From NCBI GenBank assembly GCA_000825765.1, contig CDGH01000007.1, positions 1-50,633 of the forward strand: DNA of 50,633 nucleotides. The letters are read 5' to 3'. How positions within the stretch are numbered: the first letter of the stretch is position 1; each line of letters begins with the position of its first letter. This document shows, piece by piece, positions 30,412 through 39,345 of this stretch. The notes below the pieces were generated by a model. That model made no database searches. It was not told the DNA's origin and saw only the letters and a list, made by a program, of their open reading frames with translations. This DNA comes from Ehrlichia minasensis. GTDB taxonomy: Bacteria > Pseudomonadota > Alphaproteobacteria > Rickettsiales > Anaplasmataceae. Position numbers and translations under genes: made by a program.

Positions 30412-31092
30412 TTATATAGATTTAACTGTTAGTTGTTTAGGTGAGTCTTTTAGATATGCTAAAATAGTTTCACCAGCAATGACTGTTTGTCCTTTAAATA
30501 CTGATATGTGAGTAGATAAAGGTAAATATAAGTTAACACGGCTACCGAATCTAATAATACCAAATTTTTCACCCAAATTAACATTTTGTCCTTGATAAGC
30601 ATTACATACGATACGTCGTGCAATTAATCCTGCAATTTGATCAAGGATGATAGAATGTTTATCAAGGTTAGATTCTATAATTAATCTTTGTCTTTCATTT
30701 AACTCGCTTGACTTGTCTAATGATGCTGATATGAATCTGCCAGGTATGTACTCTGTAGATTTAATAGTGCCTGATACTGGAATTCTATTGACGTGGACGT
30801 TCAATATGTTTAAAAAAATGCTGATACATACTACTTGTGTAGAGCTATCTATAGGAGAATTAACTTCTTTGATATCTAATATTAAGCCATCAGCTGGACT
30901 AGTAATTAAGTTATCTCCTTCTGGTACTACACGTATAGGGTCACGAAAAAAGAATATGCATAACAATGACATAACTAAACAAACTATTCCTAAGCTGCAA
31001 GAAATAGCAAACCCAATGCAAGATGCAAGAAATGATATCATTATAAATATATATCCTTCCTTATGGATATTGTGGATCAAATTGAAAAGCAT
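30412..31092 (-). CDS. psd: phosphatidylserine decarboxylase proenzyme
   Basis: Psd converts phosphatidylserine to phosphatidylethanolamine and needs self-cleavage to form a pyruvoyl group. The 226-residue short form starts with two membrane spans (about 13-50). The Asp-His-Ser set is complete: SPADG at 65-69, NVHVNR at 98-103 and the cleavage site FGSR at 182-185, where Ser184 becomes pyruvoyl. It precedes pssA by 8 bp on the minus strand. Its C-terminal ~110 codons are also copied at 35508-35838. Confidence 0.96.
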   Translation of the reverse strand: MLFNLIHNIHKEGYIFIMISFLASCIGFAISCSLGIVCLVMSLLCIFFFRDPIRVVPEGDNLITSPADGLILDIKEVNSPIDSSTQVVCISIFLNILNVHVNRIPVSGTIKSTEYIPGRFISASLDKSSELNERQRLIIESNLDKHSIILDQIAGLIARRIVCNAYQGQNVNLGEKFGIIRFGSRVNLYLPLSTHISVFKGQTVIAGETILAYLKDSPKQLTVKSI

Positions 31093-31758
31093 TACTCAAC
31101 CTCAGACTTTTTGAAGGATTATAAACTTTGCTATATTTTATGCAATTAATATTTGATAAATTTTGTTTAATTATGGTGATAATATTGCAATTTTAAATAT
31201 TAAGTTTAGTTATTAAGATTTATTGATATTAAAATATGATCTTTACTTACTATAATTAATTATGATAATCTCAACACTTTTATACTTTACTCAAATATTA
31301 GATGTGGAAATTTTGAATTTCATATTGATATCGTGAACTTATGCTTTGTAAGCTTGACTAATGTTTGATGAGAAATTTATAACTTGAGATATCGTTTGTA
31401 CAAAATGTTAAAGTAGTAATCTTTTTTAGCATACTTCTTTAATATTTACTGAGATATTTCAATAATAAGCAACAGAACTCCTTCTTCACACTGCAATGTA
31501 CTTGCGATACCTATAGTAGAAAAGTACTAACCAATTTACATTTGTATTAGTAATAAGTAATGGTTGTACTGTTTAATGTATATCTTTCATTATGTAAAGT
31601 ACATTGTTTAGGTAGAGTATTTTCAGATTCTTTACACAAATTACAGTCATTGAAAAAGCGTTAAAATTTGCAAATCTTTGAACAGTCTTTACAGATTTGG
31701 TCAGACTAATATTGAGAAATTTAATAGTAAGTAATAGGGTAGCTTATAAAAGGATGTG
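31093..31758. other. intergenic region between the fused oxidoreductase gene and psd
   Basis: This 666-bp AT-rich gap has no credible reading frame. It contains one inverted repeat near 31671-31699, listed separately. Short echoes (tctttacacaaattacag near 31630 and tctttacagatttggtcag near 31686) hint at an old small duplication. The psd promoter should lie near its right-hand-gene-proximal end, about 31093-31250. Confidence 0.4.
31671..31699 (-). terminator. possible stem-loop downstream of the fused oxidoreductase gene
   Basis: CAAATCT at 31671-31677 pairs with AGATTTG at 31693-31699 across a 15-base loop. It begins 60 bp after the stop of the 1130-aa gene. In the minus-strand transcript it is followed by a mixed A/U stretch and not a clean U-run, so a terminator role is uncertain. 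Confidence 0.28.
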
Positions 31759-34700
31759 TTATTTAAGATTATGTAGACAATGTTTTACCCATTGTTTAGT
31801 GCATTTTTCTTGTAAAGTATTTTGTTTAAGTCTTTCATTTAAGAATTTGAAATCCACGTAGTTTGCATATTGATCTTGATTATTACAACTATATACAAAA
31901 CTTTCTTGTTTTGTTATTGGGTCAATGTGTTTTTGTAAGCATTGAGCACATATTTCTTTCATCATACATTGCATAAGAGAATTAATAGAAGCTATCACTT
32001 TAACTTCTTTTTTGAAAAGAGTTTGTAATTGATTGAATATAGAATATGACACTGCCTCCATCATATAGCTTGATCCGATAATTATAATTCTGTCTATAGA
32101 GTGTAGTGTTATGTCAATACTTTCTGATAAGTTGTTGTTATATTGCAGAATTGCATCAATGATATTACCACGATAAGATTTATCTTGAGTTCTTCTGGGT
32201 TCAATCCTAGCTTCGTCACAACACCACACTACAGTACTTGATGATTCTTCTATAGCTGATTCTTCAAATACGTCTTCTACTTTTTTATATCCTGCAAAGT
32301 ATAAAACTTTACAGTTGTTTGACAACAACGCTTTGCCTATTGAAAATAGCACTGCGTTTCCTACTCCTCCACCTATTAACATTATGTTTTGATTGTGAGG
32401 AATTTCTGTTGGAGTACCAGTTGGACCCATAAAAATGATTGGTTCGTTTTTTTGAAGATAATTACATAAGTGACTGGATCCTCCTGTATTCAGTACTATA
32501 GTTGAAATTAATCCTTTGCTTTTATCTACAGAAACTCCTGTTAATGCTATGCTTTCCATTGATAATTGTGTATTTTCTATATTTAGGCTGTTATGTTCGA
32601 AGTTTTGTAACCTATAAAATTGCCCAGGTTTAAAGTTAGCTGCTGCAAGAGGTGCTAAAATAGTAAGTTTAGTTATGGTTTTTGTAATGTTTTCTATATC
32701 TATTACATATGCTTTTAATTGGTGATTTAATGTTGTAAGTAAATTAGCATGTTTTGCTGGTGGGTATTGATTCAGTACTTTTGTTATAATTTGGTATCCG
32801 TTTTTAGCACTTGCCATTGCTTTAACTACACTTCCTCTATATGGTAGGTGAAGATCTCCAAAAATACTGATTTTTTTATCAGGTGATATGAATATGCTGT
32901 CTTTTTTTGTAAATTTTGGAGATGCTGTTATCTTTGTACTTATGCCTTGTAAATCAAAGGTATGGGTAAAATCTTGACCTAACCCACAAAATTGTTGATT
33001 TTCTTTTATACTTGTTAAGTTTGGTTTAGTACCTACTGCTATTATGATTGTTTTTGCATTGAGTGTTTTTTTGTTGTTATATTGATCAGTAAATTTAATG
33101 TTGCTTATGTGATTGTACTGATCTGTTATCATTTCATATGGTTCTAGATTTTCTATAAAGTATATTCCTTCTGCAAGTGCATTGTTTATTTCATCGCTAT
33201 TTAATTTGTAACTTGGTGCGTGTGATAACTTGTTTCTATAGACAATAGTTACTCCTCCCCATGATTGTAATAATTCTATAATTTTTGCTTGTCTATTTTC
33301 TATTTTTGCTGATGTTTTTTCTTTTCTTATTTGCGTTGCATGATTTAAAAATTCATTTGCAATAATTTTTTCTTCTTCTGTCCAGTTTTGTTCAATATAT
33401 GATTTACCATAATTTTCTATCAATGCTTCATATCTTGTAAGGAATTTTTCTACTTGTAATGGATAGTATGCAAGGACTTCTGTTGCTGCATCTATTGCTG
33501 TTAATCCTCCACCTATAACGACAATTGGCATTCTAATTTGTAAGTTTGCAATGGAAGTTGCTCTTGCAGCTCCTGTAAGTTGTAATGACATTAAAAAGTC
33601 TGATGCCATACGTACTCCCCTTGCTAAGGAGTTAGGTATCTTGATTATATTAGGACTGCCAGATCCTGTTGCAAGAGCAATATGATGAAACCCCATCTCA
33701 AAAGCATTTTCTATTGTTAATGTACTACCGAACCTTATTCCACCATACATTGCAAAATTTTTTCTTCTTTCTAGTATTAATCTGGCTATTTTTAAGTAAT
33801 TTTTGTTCCATCTTACTGTAATACCATATTCAGATACTCCGCCAAATCCATAAGGTATGCGCTCACTTAAATTATCGTATAGGTCAATTTCCACATTTTT
33901 AATTAAATTAAATTCTATTTTTTCTCCAGATTGAGTAACTCCAGAAATATTCTCTGGAAGAGGTTCTATTTTTAACCCTTCTATTGCAGTAACAGTATGC
34001 CCATCATTTAATAAGTGGTGAGATAAATTAATCCCTGCTGGACCTAGCCCTACAACTAATACATTTTTATTTGTATTAGCCTTAGGTAATGGATGTTCAA
34101 AGTTTATAGGATTCCATCTGGTGAGTAACGAATATATTTCAAATCCGTAAGGTAAGCTTAGTACATTGTCAATGATTTGGGTTTCAACCATTGGTATATT
34201 AACAGGATCTTGTTTTTGGTAAATGCATGATTTAGTACAATCATTACAAATATGATATCCTGTTAATATACATAATGGGTTATCAATCATAATGATTGCT
34301 AATGCTGCTATAGGATAGCCTTGAGATTTTACTAGATTCATTTCTGATATTTTTTCTTCCAGAGGGCAGCCATGTAATTCTGTTGATAGTATTGATTTCT
34401 TGAATTCATTATTGTTTCCTAACATTCCTTTTGAGCAACTGTCTTTATTTTGTTTATGACAAAAAATGCAATAATGAGAATTATTTAAAGCATTATATAA
34501 AGTGGGTTGCTTATGTGTAAGGTTAAACCCATCTCTACGTTTGATACGTTCTGATGTCATTACTGTTATGTCATCATTAACAATTTTTGTTATTGTTGGG
34601 ACTAAGTTGTAAAAGTCTATTTTATTAGGTACACTAAATAAAATGTTATGTGATCCTGAATGTATCATGTATGCAGCATACTTAGCTGTAATATCTAATT

Positions 34701-35151
34701 TTTCTGAATGATTTTCTTTGTCTTCTAACCATAATAGTGTTTGTTCTGCAAATTCTTTGTCTTCAATAGGAAATTGGAATAGCTCTCTGATTTGTTCTGT
34801 GATTTCTGATATGTTTAAGCTGTTTATATCCGGATATTTTTTTAAAGCATAACGTTGTATGAATAATCTTTTACATCTATATATTTCTGAAAATTCTTTG
34901 TGTATATTCTGTTGTGTTATTATTTCATTTTCAATGCTGAACAATTTTGATATAAAGTCTTCGACTATATATGAAAGTTCTATAATAGTGCATGATGTAT
35001 TATTGGATTTACTTTCATTATTGCGTTCTCTAATTAGTGTTTCATATAGATTTTGGTTGTGGGATTGTAAATAAGACAGAAATAAGTTATCTAGCTTTAC
35101 TAAGCCTTCTCTGGTATATAAATTCTGTGCAGTAAGTTCAAAGTTTAACAT
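31759..35151 (-). CDS. fused GltD/NfnB-like and NfnA/SudB-like flavin iron-sulfur oxidoreductase
   Basis: This 1130-residue protein combines modules usually found as separate subunits. Residues about 225-335 hold Cys-rich segments (CIFCHKQNKDSC, GCPLEE, CNDCTKSCIYQ) like the [4Fe-4S] region of GltD and NfnB. NVLVVGLGPAGINLSHHLL (near 364-382) binds FAD. PIVVIGGGLTAIDAATEVLA near 540 binds NAD(P)H. From about 800 a ferredoxin-reductase-type part begins, with GQFYRLQNF and MLIGGGVGNAVLFSIGKALL near 925. The end has CMMKEICAQCLQKH and VYSCNNQDQ, then YVDFKFL, like the [2Fe-2S] tail of NfnA. The N-terminal 200 residues are not recognised. It may transfer electrons between NADH, NADPH and ferredoxin, or feed glutamate synthesis. 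Both are inference. Confidence 0.82.
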   Translation of the reverse strand: MLNFELTAQNLYTREGLVKLDNLFLSYLQSHNQNLYETLIRERNNESKSNNTSCTIIELSYIVEDFISKLFSIENEIITQQNIHKEFSEIYRCKRLFIQRYALKKYPDINSLNISEITEQIRELFQFPIEDKEFAEQTLLWLEDKENHSEKLDITAKYAAYMIHSGSHNILFSVPNKIDFYNLVPTITKIVNDDITVMTSERIKRRDGFNLTHKQPTLYNALNNSHYCIFCHKQNKDSCSKGMLGNNNEFKKSILSTELHGCPLEEKISEMNLVKSQGYPIAALAIIMIDNPLCILTGYHICNDCTKSCIYQKQDPVNIPMVETQIIDNVLSLPYGFEIYSLLTRWNPINFEHPLPKANTNKNVLVVGLGPAGINLSHHLLNDGHTVTAIEGLKIEPLPENISGVTQSGEKIEFNLIKNVEIDLYDNLSERIPYGFGGVSEYGITVRWNKNYLKIARLILERRKNFAMYGGIRFGSTLTIENAFEMGFHHIALATGSGSPNIIKIPNSLARGVRMASDFLMSLQLTGAARATSIANLQIRMPIVVIGGGLTAIDAATEVLAYYPLQVEKFLTRYEALIENYGKSYIEQNWTEEEKIIANEFLNHATQIRKEKTSAKIENRQAKIIELLQSWGGVTIVYRNKLSHAPSYKLNSDEINNALAEGIYFIENLEPYEMITDQYNHISNIKFTDQYNNKKTLNAKTIIIAVGTKPNLTSIKENQQFCGLGQDFTHTFDLQGISTKITASPKFTKKDSIFISPDKKISIFGDLHLPYRGSVVKAMASAKNGYQIITKVLNQYPPAKHANLLTTLNHQLKAYVIDIENITKTITKLTILAPLAAANFKPGQFYRLQNFEHNSLNIENTQLSMESIALTGVSVDKSKGLISTIVLNTGGSSHLCNYLQKNEPIIFMGPTGTPTEIPHNQNIMLIGGGVGNAVLFSIGKALLSNNCKVLYFAGYKKVEDVFEESAIEESSSTVVWCCDEARIEPRRTQDKSYRGNIIDAILQYNNNLSESIDITLHSIDRIIIIGSSYMMEAVSYSIFNQLQTLFKKEVKVIASINSLMQCMMKEICAQCLQKHIDPITKQESFVYSCNNQDQYANYVDFKFLNERLKQNTLQEKCTKQWVKHCLHNLK

Positions 35152-35217
35152 ATTTTTTAAAGTTAGTGTAACATATCAACTGATGTATGAAAATGCTATA
35201 TTAATAAGCCTCTAGTG

Positions 35218-35499
35218 CTAGCAGTATATCAAGAAAACAGGAGCAGCACCAAAATTTAAGAAATCTGCAAAAGAATCAAGATGTGCACCAAAACCACTAG
35301 TAGAATTGAGTAATCTAGCAATTCTGCCATCCATGCCATCTATTAGTGCTGCAATAATAATAAACATAACAGCAGATTCCCATTTGCCAATAAAAGTAAA
35401 TTTTATAGAAGTCAACTCAGCACATAAGCCTAATAAAGTTACTATATTTGGAAATAACCTAGCAATAGGAAAAAATTTGCTGCTTTGTTCTTCTTTCAT
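35218..35499 (-). pseudogene. pssA: truncated duplicate of pssA (first ~91 codons)
   Basis: The 93-codon frame reproduces the PssA N-terminus almost exactly, with GLCAE for GLCAG and APVF for APAF, then stops just beyond the duplication edge. The CDP-alcohol motif (residues 57-79) is retained, but all later membrane spans are missing, so activity is very unlikely. It keeps the original ATG and its upstream sequence, which is the psd tail. It may still be transcribed or translated. The few differences suggest a recent duplication. Confidence 0.9.
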
Positions 35500-35838
35500 A
35501 TAGAGTGTTATATAGATTTAACTGTTAGTTGTTTAGGTGAGTCTTTTAGATATGCTAAAATAGTTTCACCAGCAATGACTGTTTGTCCTTTAAATACTGA
35601 TATATGAGTAGATAAAGGTAAATATAAGTTAACACGGCTACCGAATCTAATAATACCAAATTTTTCACCCAAATTAACATTTTGTCCTTGATAAGCATTA
35701 CATACGATACGTCGTGCAATTAATCCTGCAATTTGATCAAAGATGATAGAGTGTTTATCAAGGTTAGATTCTATAGTTAATCTTTGTCTTTCATTTAACT
35801 CATTTGACTTGTCTAATGACGCTGATGTAAATTTGCAA
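35225..35838. repeat. ~614-bp second copy of the pssA 5' end / psd 3' end junction
   Basis: Bases 35225-35838 match 30129-30742 at a constant offset of 5096 bp, without indels and with only a few per cent mismatches. The left edge begins at tatatcaagaaa and the right edge fades after gctgat-t-aat-tgc. Because one offset holds throughout, the arrangement equals a 5096-bp tandem duplication in which most of the second copy has been lost. Both copies keep the same orientation. Confidence 0.95.
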
Positions 35839-35864
35839 GTGTAAAATAGAAAATTGTGATGCAT
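35508..35864 (-). pseudogene. psd: truncated duplicate of psd (last ~109 codons)
   Basis: The frame carries the Psd C-terminal part from SASLDKS onward, including the FGSR cleavage site, with N for S, T for I and F for L changes. The membrane anchors, SPADG and NVHVNR are missing, so two of the three catalytic-set residues are absent. The first ten codons ([10 protein letters not shown]) come from unrelated sequence outside the duplication and give a chance ATG. The orientation and 8-bp spacing to the pssA copy match the parent pair. Confidence 0.9.
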
Positions 35865-36119
35865 AATTTGTTTATTGATGGTAAAAGTATATGTAATCTA
35901 TAAATTATGAAATTACTCACATCAATAAAAGTCACATGTATCACATGTAATTAGTTGATGTGAGCTTATTCTGTATCTTATCTAGAGTTACTTAGTTATT
36001 AAATTTGTGATTTATTAGATGTTATAAGTATAGCTTTAAAACATGAAGAGTATTATAGGTGTGTATTTTTATTGTATGTGTAGTATAAACATTTGTAATC
36101 AATAAGGTGTTGATTTTTC

Positions 36120-36148
36120 TTGAATTGCTTGTGCTTTAAGACTAAAAT
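36120..36148 (+). promoter_or_regulatory. candidate sigma-70 promoter for efp
   Basis: TTGAAT at 36120-36125 and TAAAAT at 36143-36148 are separated by 17 bp, the preferred spacing. Initiation near 36155 would leave a leader of about 25 bases before the efp ATG. The match is good for this AT-rich DNA but is not proof. The rest of 35865-36119 shows nothing. Confidence 0.42.
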
Positions 36149-36179
36149 TTCAGAATTGTAATTTTTTGTTTATTAAAGA

Positions 36180-36749
36180 ATGGCAGAAAGAGGGAGTGAT
36201 ATTAGACCTGGTCATATATTAGATCATAATAATGCTTTATATTTAGTTGTGAAGGTTATGCATACTCAACCAGGTAAAGGTGGTGCCTATATACAAGCTG
36301 AAATGAAAAACTTAAAAACTGGTGCTAAACAATATGAAAGGTTTCGTGCAGATGGAGATATAAAGCGGGCTATTGTTGATGAGGCTGATTATCAATATAT
36401 TTATAGTGATGGTTCAATGCTTACCATTATGCACCTTAAAACTTATGAACAGATTACAATTAGTAAAGATATATTGGGGGATAAGAGTATATATCTGCAA
36501 GATAATATTATTATTACATTAGTATTTTATAATGGTGAAATAATATCTGCTAAAGTTCCAGATTATGTTACTCTTCGAGTAATTGAAACTGAGGCTGTGA
36601 TTAAAGGGCAAACAGTGTCCTCATCTTCTTATAAAGTGGCAATGTTAGAAAATAATCAACGTATTAGTGTCCCTACGTTTATTAAACCTGGAGATAAGAT
36701 AGTTGTTTATACTCCGGATGATAGCTATTATGAACGTGCAAAGGGATAA
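36180..36749 (+). CDS. efp: translation elongation factor P
   Basis: EF-P relieves ribosome stalling at consecutive prolines. The 189-residue protein has the three beta-barrel domains of the family. MAERGSDIRPGHILDHNNAL opens the KOW-like domain, with HTQPGKGGAYIQAEMKNLKT near 28-47, where Lys33 sits at the tip position that is modified in many bacteria. The later blocks are PDYVTLRVIETEAVIKGQTV and TFIKPGDKIVVYTPDDSYYE. I see no EpmA/EpmB-type modification gene in this window. The start is well supported by homology and by a promoter-like element just upstream. Confidence 0.97.
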   Translation: MAERGSDIRPGHILDHNNALYLVVKVMHTQPGKGGAYIQAEMKNLKTGAKQYERFRADGDIKRAIVDEADYQYIYSDGSMLTIMHLKTYEQITISKDILGDKSIYLQDNIIITLVFYNGEIISAKVPDYVTLRVIETEAVIKGQTVSSSSYKVAMLENNQRISVPTFIKPGDKIVVYTPDDSYYERAKG

Positions 36750-36846
36750 ATATATTTTAGCATTGCATTATTACAAGTATGGTGTTTTATTCAGCATATG
36801 TTGAATATGCAATTATTGTTATTTATATCTAAAAAAAATTATAAGT

Positions 36847-36866
36847 AAACAGTTATGTAACTGTTT
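36847..36866 (+). terminator. perfect inverted repeat downstream of efp
   Basis: AAACAGTT at 36847-36854 and AACTGTTT at 36859-36866 pair perfectly around ATGT, and another T-A pair can extend the stem to nine. It lies about 100 bp after efp and 65 bp before the next gene. The following sequence is U-rich but not a pure U-run. It could be an efp terminator or an operator of the next gene. Confidence 0.35.
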
Positions 36867-36931
36867 ATTGAGTTCTACAATATGATTAATGGTTACTTAA
36901 TATTTAAAACTGTATAAAAAAGGGGTTGTTA

Positions 36932-37699
36932 ATGTCTGTAATTTTTTCTTCTGTTACCAATATTATGCTAAAGTCAGTGCGACAGTCGTCTAGAGCTTTA
37001 ATCAGAGATTTTAGTGAAATTCGGTATATGCAATCTTCTTATACTGCTGCAAGTAATTTTACTAGATCTGCTTATTTAAGATCTAAAAAAATTATTACTG
37101 ATGTGTTATATAATTACAGACAAGATTATGGTGTTGTTTTTGATGATACTAGAGATATATCTGATATTGGAGAAAATTTTTGGTTTGTTAATCCAATAGA
37201 TAGTAGAACTAATTTTATAAATTACTTGCCTTATTTTGCGACTTTGATAGCTTTTTTTCGTCAAGGAGAACCTGTTGCTGCAATAATTGATGCTCCAATA
37301 CTTAAAGAAACGTTTTATGTAGAAAGAGGAGTAGGTGCTTTTTCAGAAAATGTACAATCACGTTATATAAAACTGCATGTAGGTAATAAACAAAGTGTCA
37401 GTAGAGCTGTCATTGATTTTGTCATTACACATCTTAATGTTAATGTGATTGATAATCAGCTTAATTCTCAGGCTGTTATAATACGTGCTATGGGATCTAT
37501 GGCATTAGGGTTTGCTTATTTATGTTCAGCATCTTATGATGCATTAATTTATTCTAATTTTAATAGGTATCAAGCTGCAGTTGGAAAGTTATTCGTCGAA
37601 GAAAGTAAAGGGAAGATAGTATGTAATAATGAGTTATTTATAGCTAGCAATTTTGTGTTATGTGATTATTTAAGAAAGAAATTTAACACTGATAAATAG
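36932..37699 (+). CDS. inositol monophosphatase-family protein with degenerate active site
   Basis: The overall pattern follows SuhB/IMPase proteins: FWFVNPIDSRTNFINYLPYF (near residues 83-102) aligns with the WVxDPLDGTTNFxxxxPxF signature. PVAAIIDAPILKETFYVERG and GAFSEN follow as expected, and GSMALGFAYLCSASYDALIY matches the GSxAxxxxxVAxGxxDxxxx block. Several metal ligands are changed: the first Asp of DPxD is Asn87, GT is SR, the GEE motif reads FDDT, and the C-terminal PWD is replaced by FNRYQ. Catalysis is therefore doubtful, while a SuhB-like RNA or RNA-polymerase role is possible. The ATG at 36932 has AAGGGG 7 bases upstream, so I prefer it to the TTG at 36926. Confidence 0.85.
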   Translation: MSVIFSSVTNIMLKSVRQSSRALIRDFSEIRYMQSSYTAASNFTRSAYLRSKKIITDVLYNYRQDYGVVFDDTRDISDIGENFWFVNPIDSRTNFINYLPYFATLIAFFRQGEPVAAIIDAPILKETFYVERGVGAFSENVQSRYIKLHVGNKQSVSRAVIDFVITHLNVNVIDNQLNSQAVIIRAMGSMALGFAYLCSASYDALIYSNFNRYQAAVGKLFVEESKGKIVCNNELFIASNFVLCDYLRKKFNTDK

Positions 37700-38421
37700 C
37701 TTGATTTTGCTCATTAAGTTTATTAGAGATAGTAAAGTTAGTATATAGTAGTTATAGCTTGTAATGTATTTAATGTAATTATGAAAAAGAAAATTTGAGA
37801 ATGGTAAGTAAATTAATTTTTTTAGTTAGGTTGTTTATTGTATGAAGTGAAGAGATATGTGGCAGTTATTTTCATAATTTATCATTGTGTTATTTAAATA
37901 AATAAATTCATTATAAGTATTGGTTTTACTGTGTTATTTTTCTTTTATAATCTTTTATTTTTTTAATGAATTGCTAATAACATGATTATGTGTTGAGCAT
38001 TTGCTTGTTTTAAAGTTATTTAACGCGTCCTTTTAATATCAGTTAGTTTGTGTGTTAATAAATGAAAATTGATATGGAAGAGTTTTTAATTAGAAGAAAT
38101 TATAGCTAATAATCCATATGGTTGATTTATGGATAAATTTTAGTTTATCATAATTTTTGGATACTAAATGAGAAACTCTGATGTAGTAATATTGTTAATT
38201 TTAACTTAAAGAGTTTGTGTAAAGGATTGTGTGCTGCTTTAAAAAATTTAGATGAAAGTTAGAAAAGTTGTCATTAGTAGTATATATCGATTGATTTATG
38301 AATGAATTTTAATTTGTTATAATTGTTATATACCAAAGTGTGAAACTCTGGTGTAATAATATGGTTAATTTTGTCATAAAAAATTTATGTAAAGTTGTAT
38401 ACTGTTTTAGAAAGTTGAATA
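37700..38421. repeat. non-coding gap containing a ~169-bp duplication of the rluC leader
   Basis: The 722-bp gap ends in two related blocks, about 38085-38250 and 38255-38420. Landmarks are ttgatttatg (38122 and 38291), gaaactctg followed by gtgtaataatat or its variant (38172 and 38342), and gtaaag-ttgt-t-ctg-ttta. The second copy runs up to the rluC start codon, so the leader and probable promoter have been duplicated. Bases 37700-38080 show no gene or repeat. Confidence 0.7.
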
Positions 38422-39345
38422 ATGATGGGTAAATATTATACTGTAAAAGAAGATGATCAAGATATGAGGATAGATAGATTTGTTAGAAGAGTGTTGAACA
38501 TTCCTCAGTCTTTGGTCGAAAAATTTTTACGTAAAGGTGTAGTTTTGCTTGATAATGCAAAGGTAAAGTCTAATACGAGGATTAAAACTGGAAATGTGAT
38601 TTACATAAAATGTGATACTATCATTGGGGAGGAAATACACGCAAAAATTTGTGAAGCTGATAGTTCTTCTCTGATTAATTTGATTAATAGCAGTATCTTG
38701 TATGAGGATGATGATGTATTGATTATTAATAAACCTGCTGGAATATCTGTTCAGGGAGGTACGAAAGTTAGAATTAGCATCAGTGATATTTTAGATAAGA
38801 TTAGAGGTGGTGAATCTATGAGAATTGTTCATAGATTAGATAAAAATACAAGTGGGGTTTTGATGTTAGCTCGTAATGCAAGAGCATCTAGGTTAATTAT
38901 GCATGAGTTCAAGAATAGAAGAGTAGAAAAGAAATATTTGGCATTGACACAAGGAATTCCAGAAAATGATGTTGGTGAAATTAATCATTCCATTATCAAA
39001 AAAAGGCATAATTTTTGTAAAAATATAATTATTGACAGTTCAGTTTTTCAGGAAGCAATAACTTCATTTTTTGTATTGAAGAAATTGCCTTATGATATTG
39101 GATTACTTGAATTAAAGCCTAAAACTGGTAGAAAACATCAGATTAGAGTACACCTTTCACATATTGGATGTCCTATTATTGGTGATAAAAAATATGGTAA
39201 ATTTTGCAATCATGTGTTAAATGATCACTTACAATTACATGCACATTTTTTATCAATTGATATAGGAAATAAAAAATTATCATTTACTGCTCCTATGCCA
39301 GATTATATGAAAGATACAATTATGAATTTGGAAAAATTATTATAG
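38422..39345 (+). CDS. rluC: RluA/RluC/RluD-family 23S rRNA pseudouridine synthase
   Basis: The enzyme isomerises uridines in 23S rRNA. An N-terminal S4 RNA-binding domain (about 10-75) includes MRIDRFVRRVLNIPQSLVEK. INKPAGISVQGG (near 108-119) and the catalytic block RIVHRLDKNTSGVLMLARNA (near 134-153), with its Asp, identify the family. LELKPKTGRKHQIRVHLSHI near 231-250 and CPIIGDKKYG complete it. The family splits into several specificities. RluC is the likely one because of the S4 domain and the HRLDKxTSG form, but RluD cannot be excluded. Two adjacent ATGs (38422, 38425) are equally good starts. Length is 307. Confidence 0.87.
   Translation: MMGKYYTVKEDDQDMRIDRFVRRVLNIPQSLVEKFLRKGVVLLDNAKVKSNTRIKTGNVIYIKCDTIIGEEIHAKICEADSSSLINLINSSILYEDDDVLIINKPAGISVQGGTKVRISISDILDKIRGGESMRIVHRLDKNTSGVLMLARNARASRLIMHEFKNRRVEKKYLALTQGIPENDVGEINHSIIKKRHNFCKNIIIDSSVFQEAITSFFVLKKLPYDIGLLELKPKTGRKHQIRVHLSHIGCPIIGDKKYGKFCNHVLNDHLQLHAHFLSIDIGNKKLSFTAPMPDYMKDTIMNLEKLL

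Noticed and set aside
35508-35864. Functional second phosphatidylserine decarboxylase
   Set aside because: It lacks the membrane anchors and the Asp and His of the catalytic set, and its start lies in unrelated sequence at the duplication edge.
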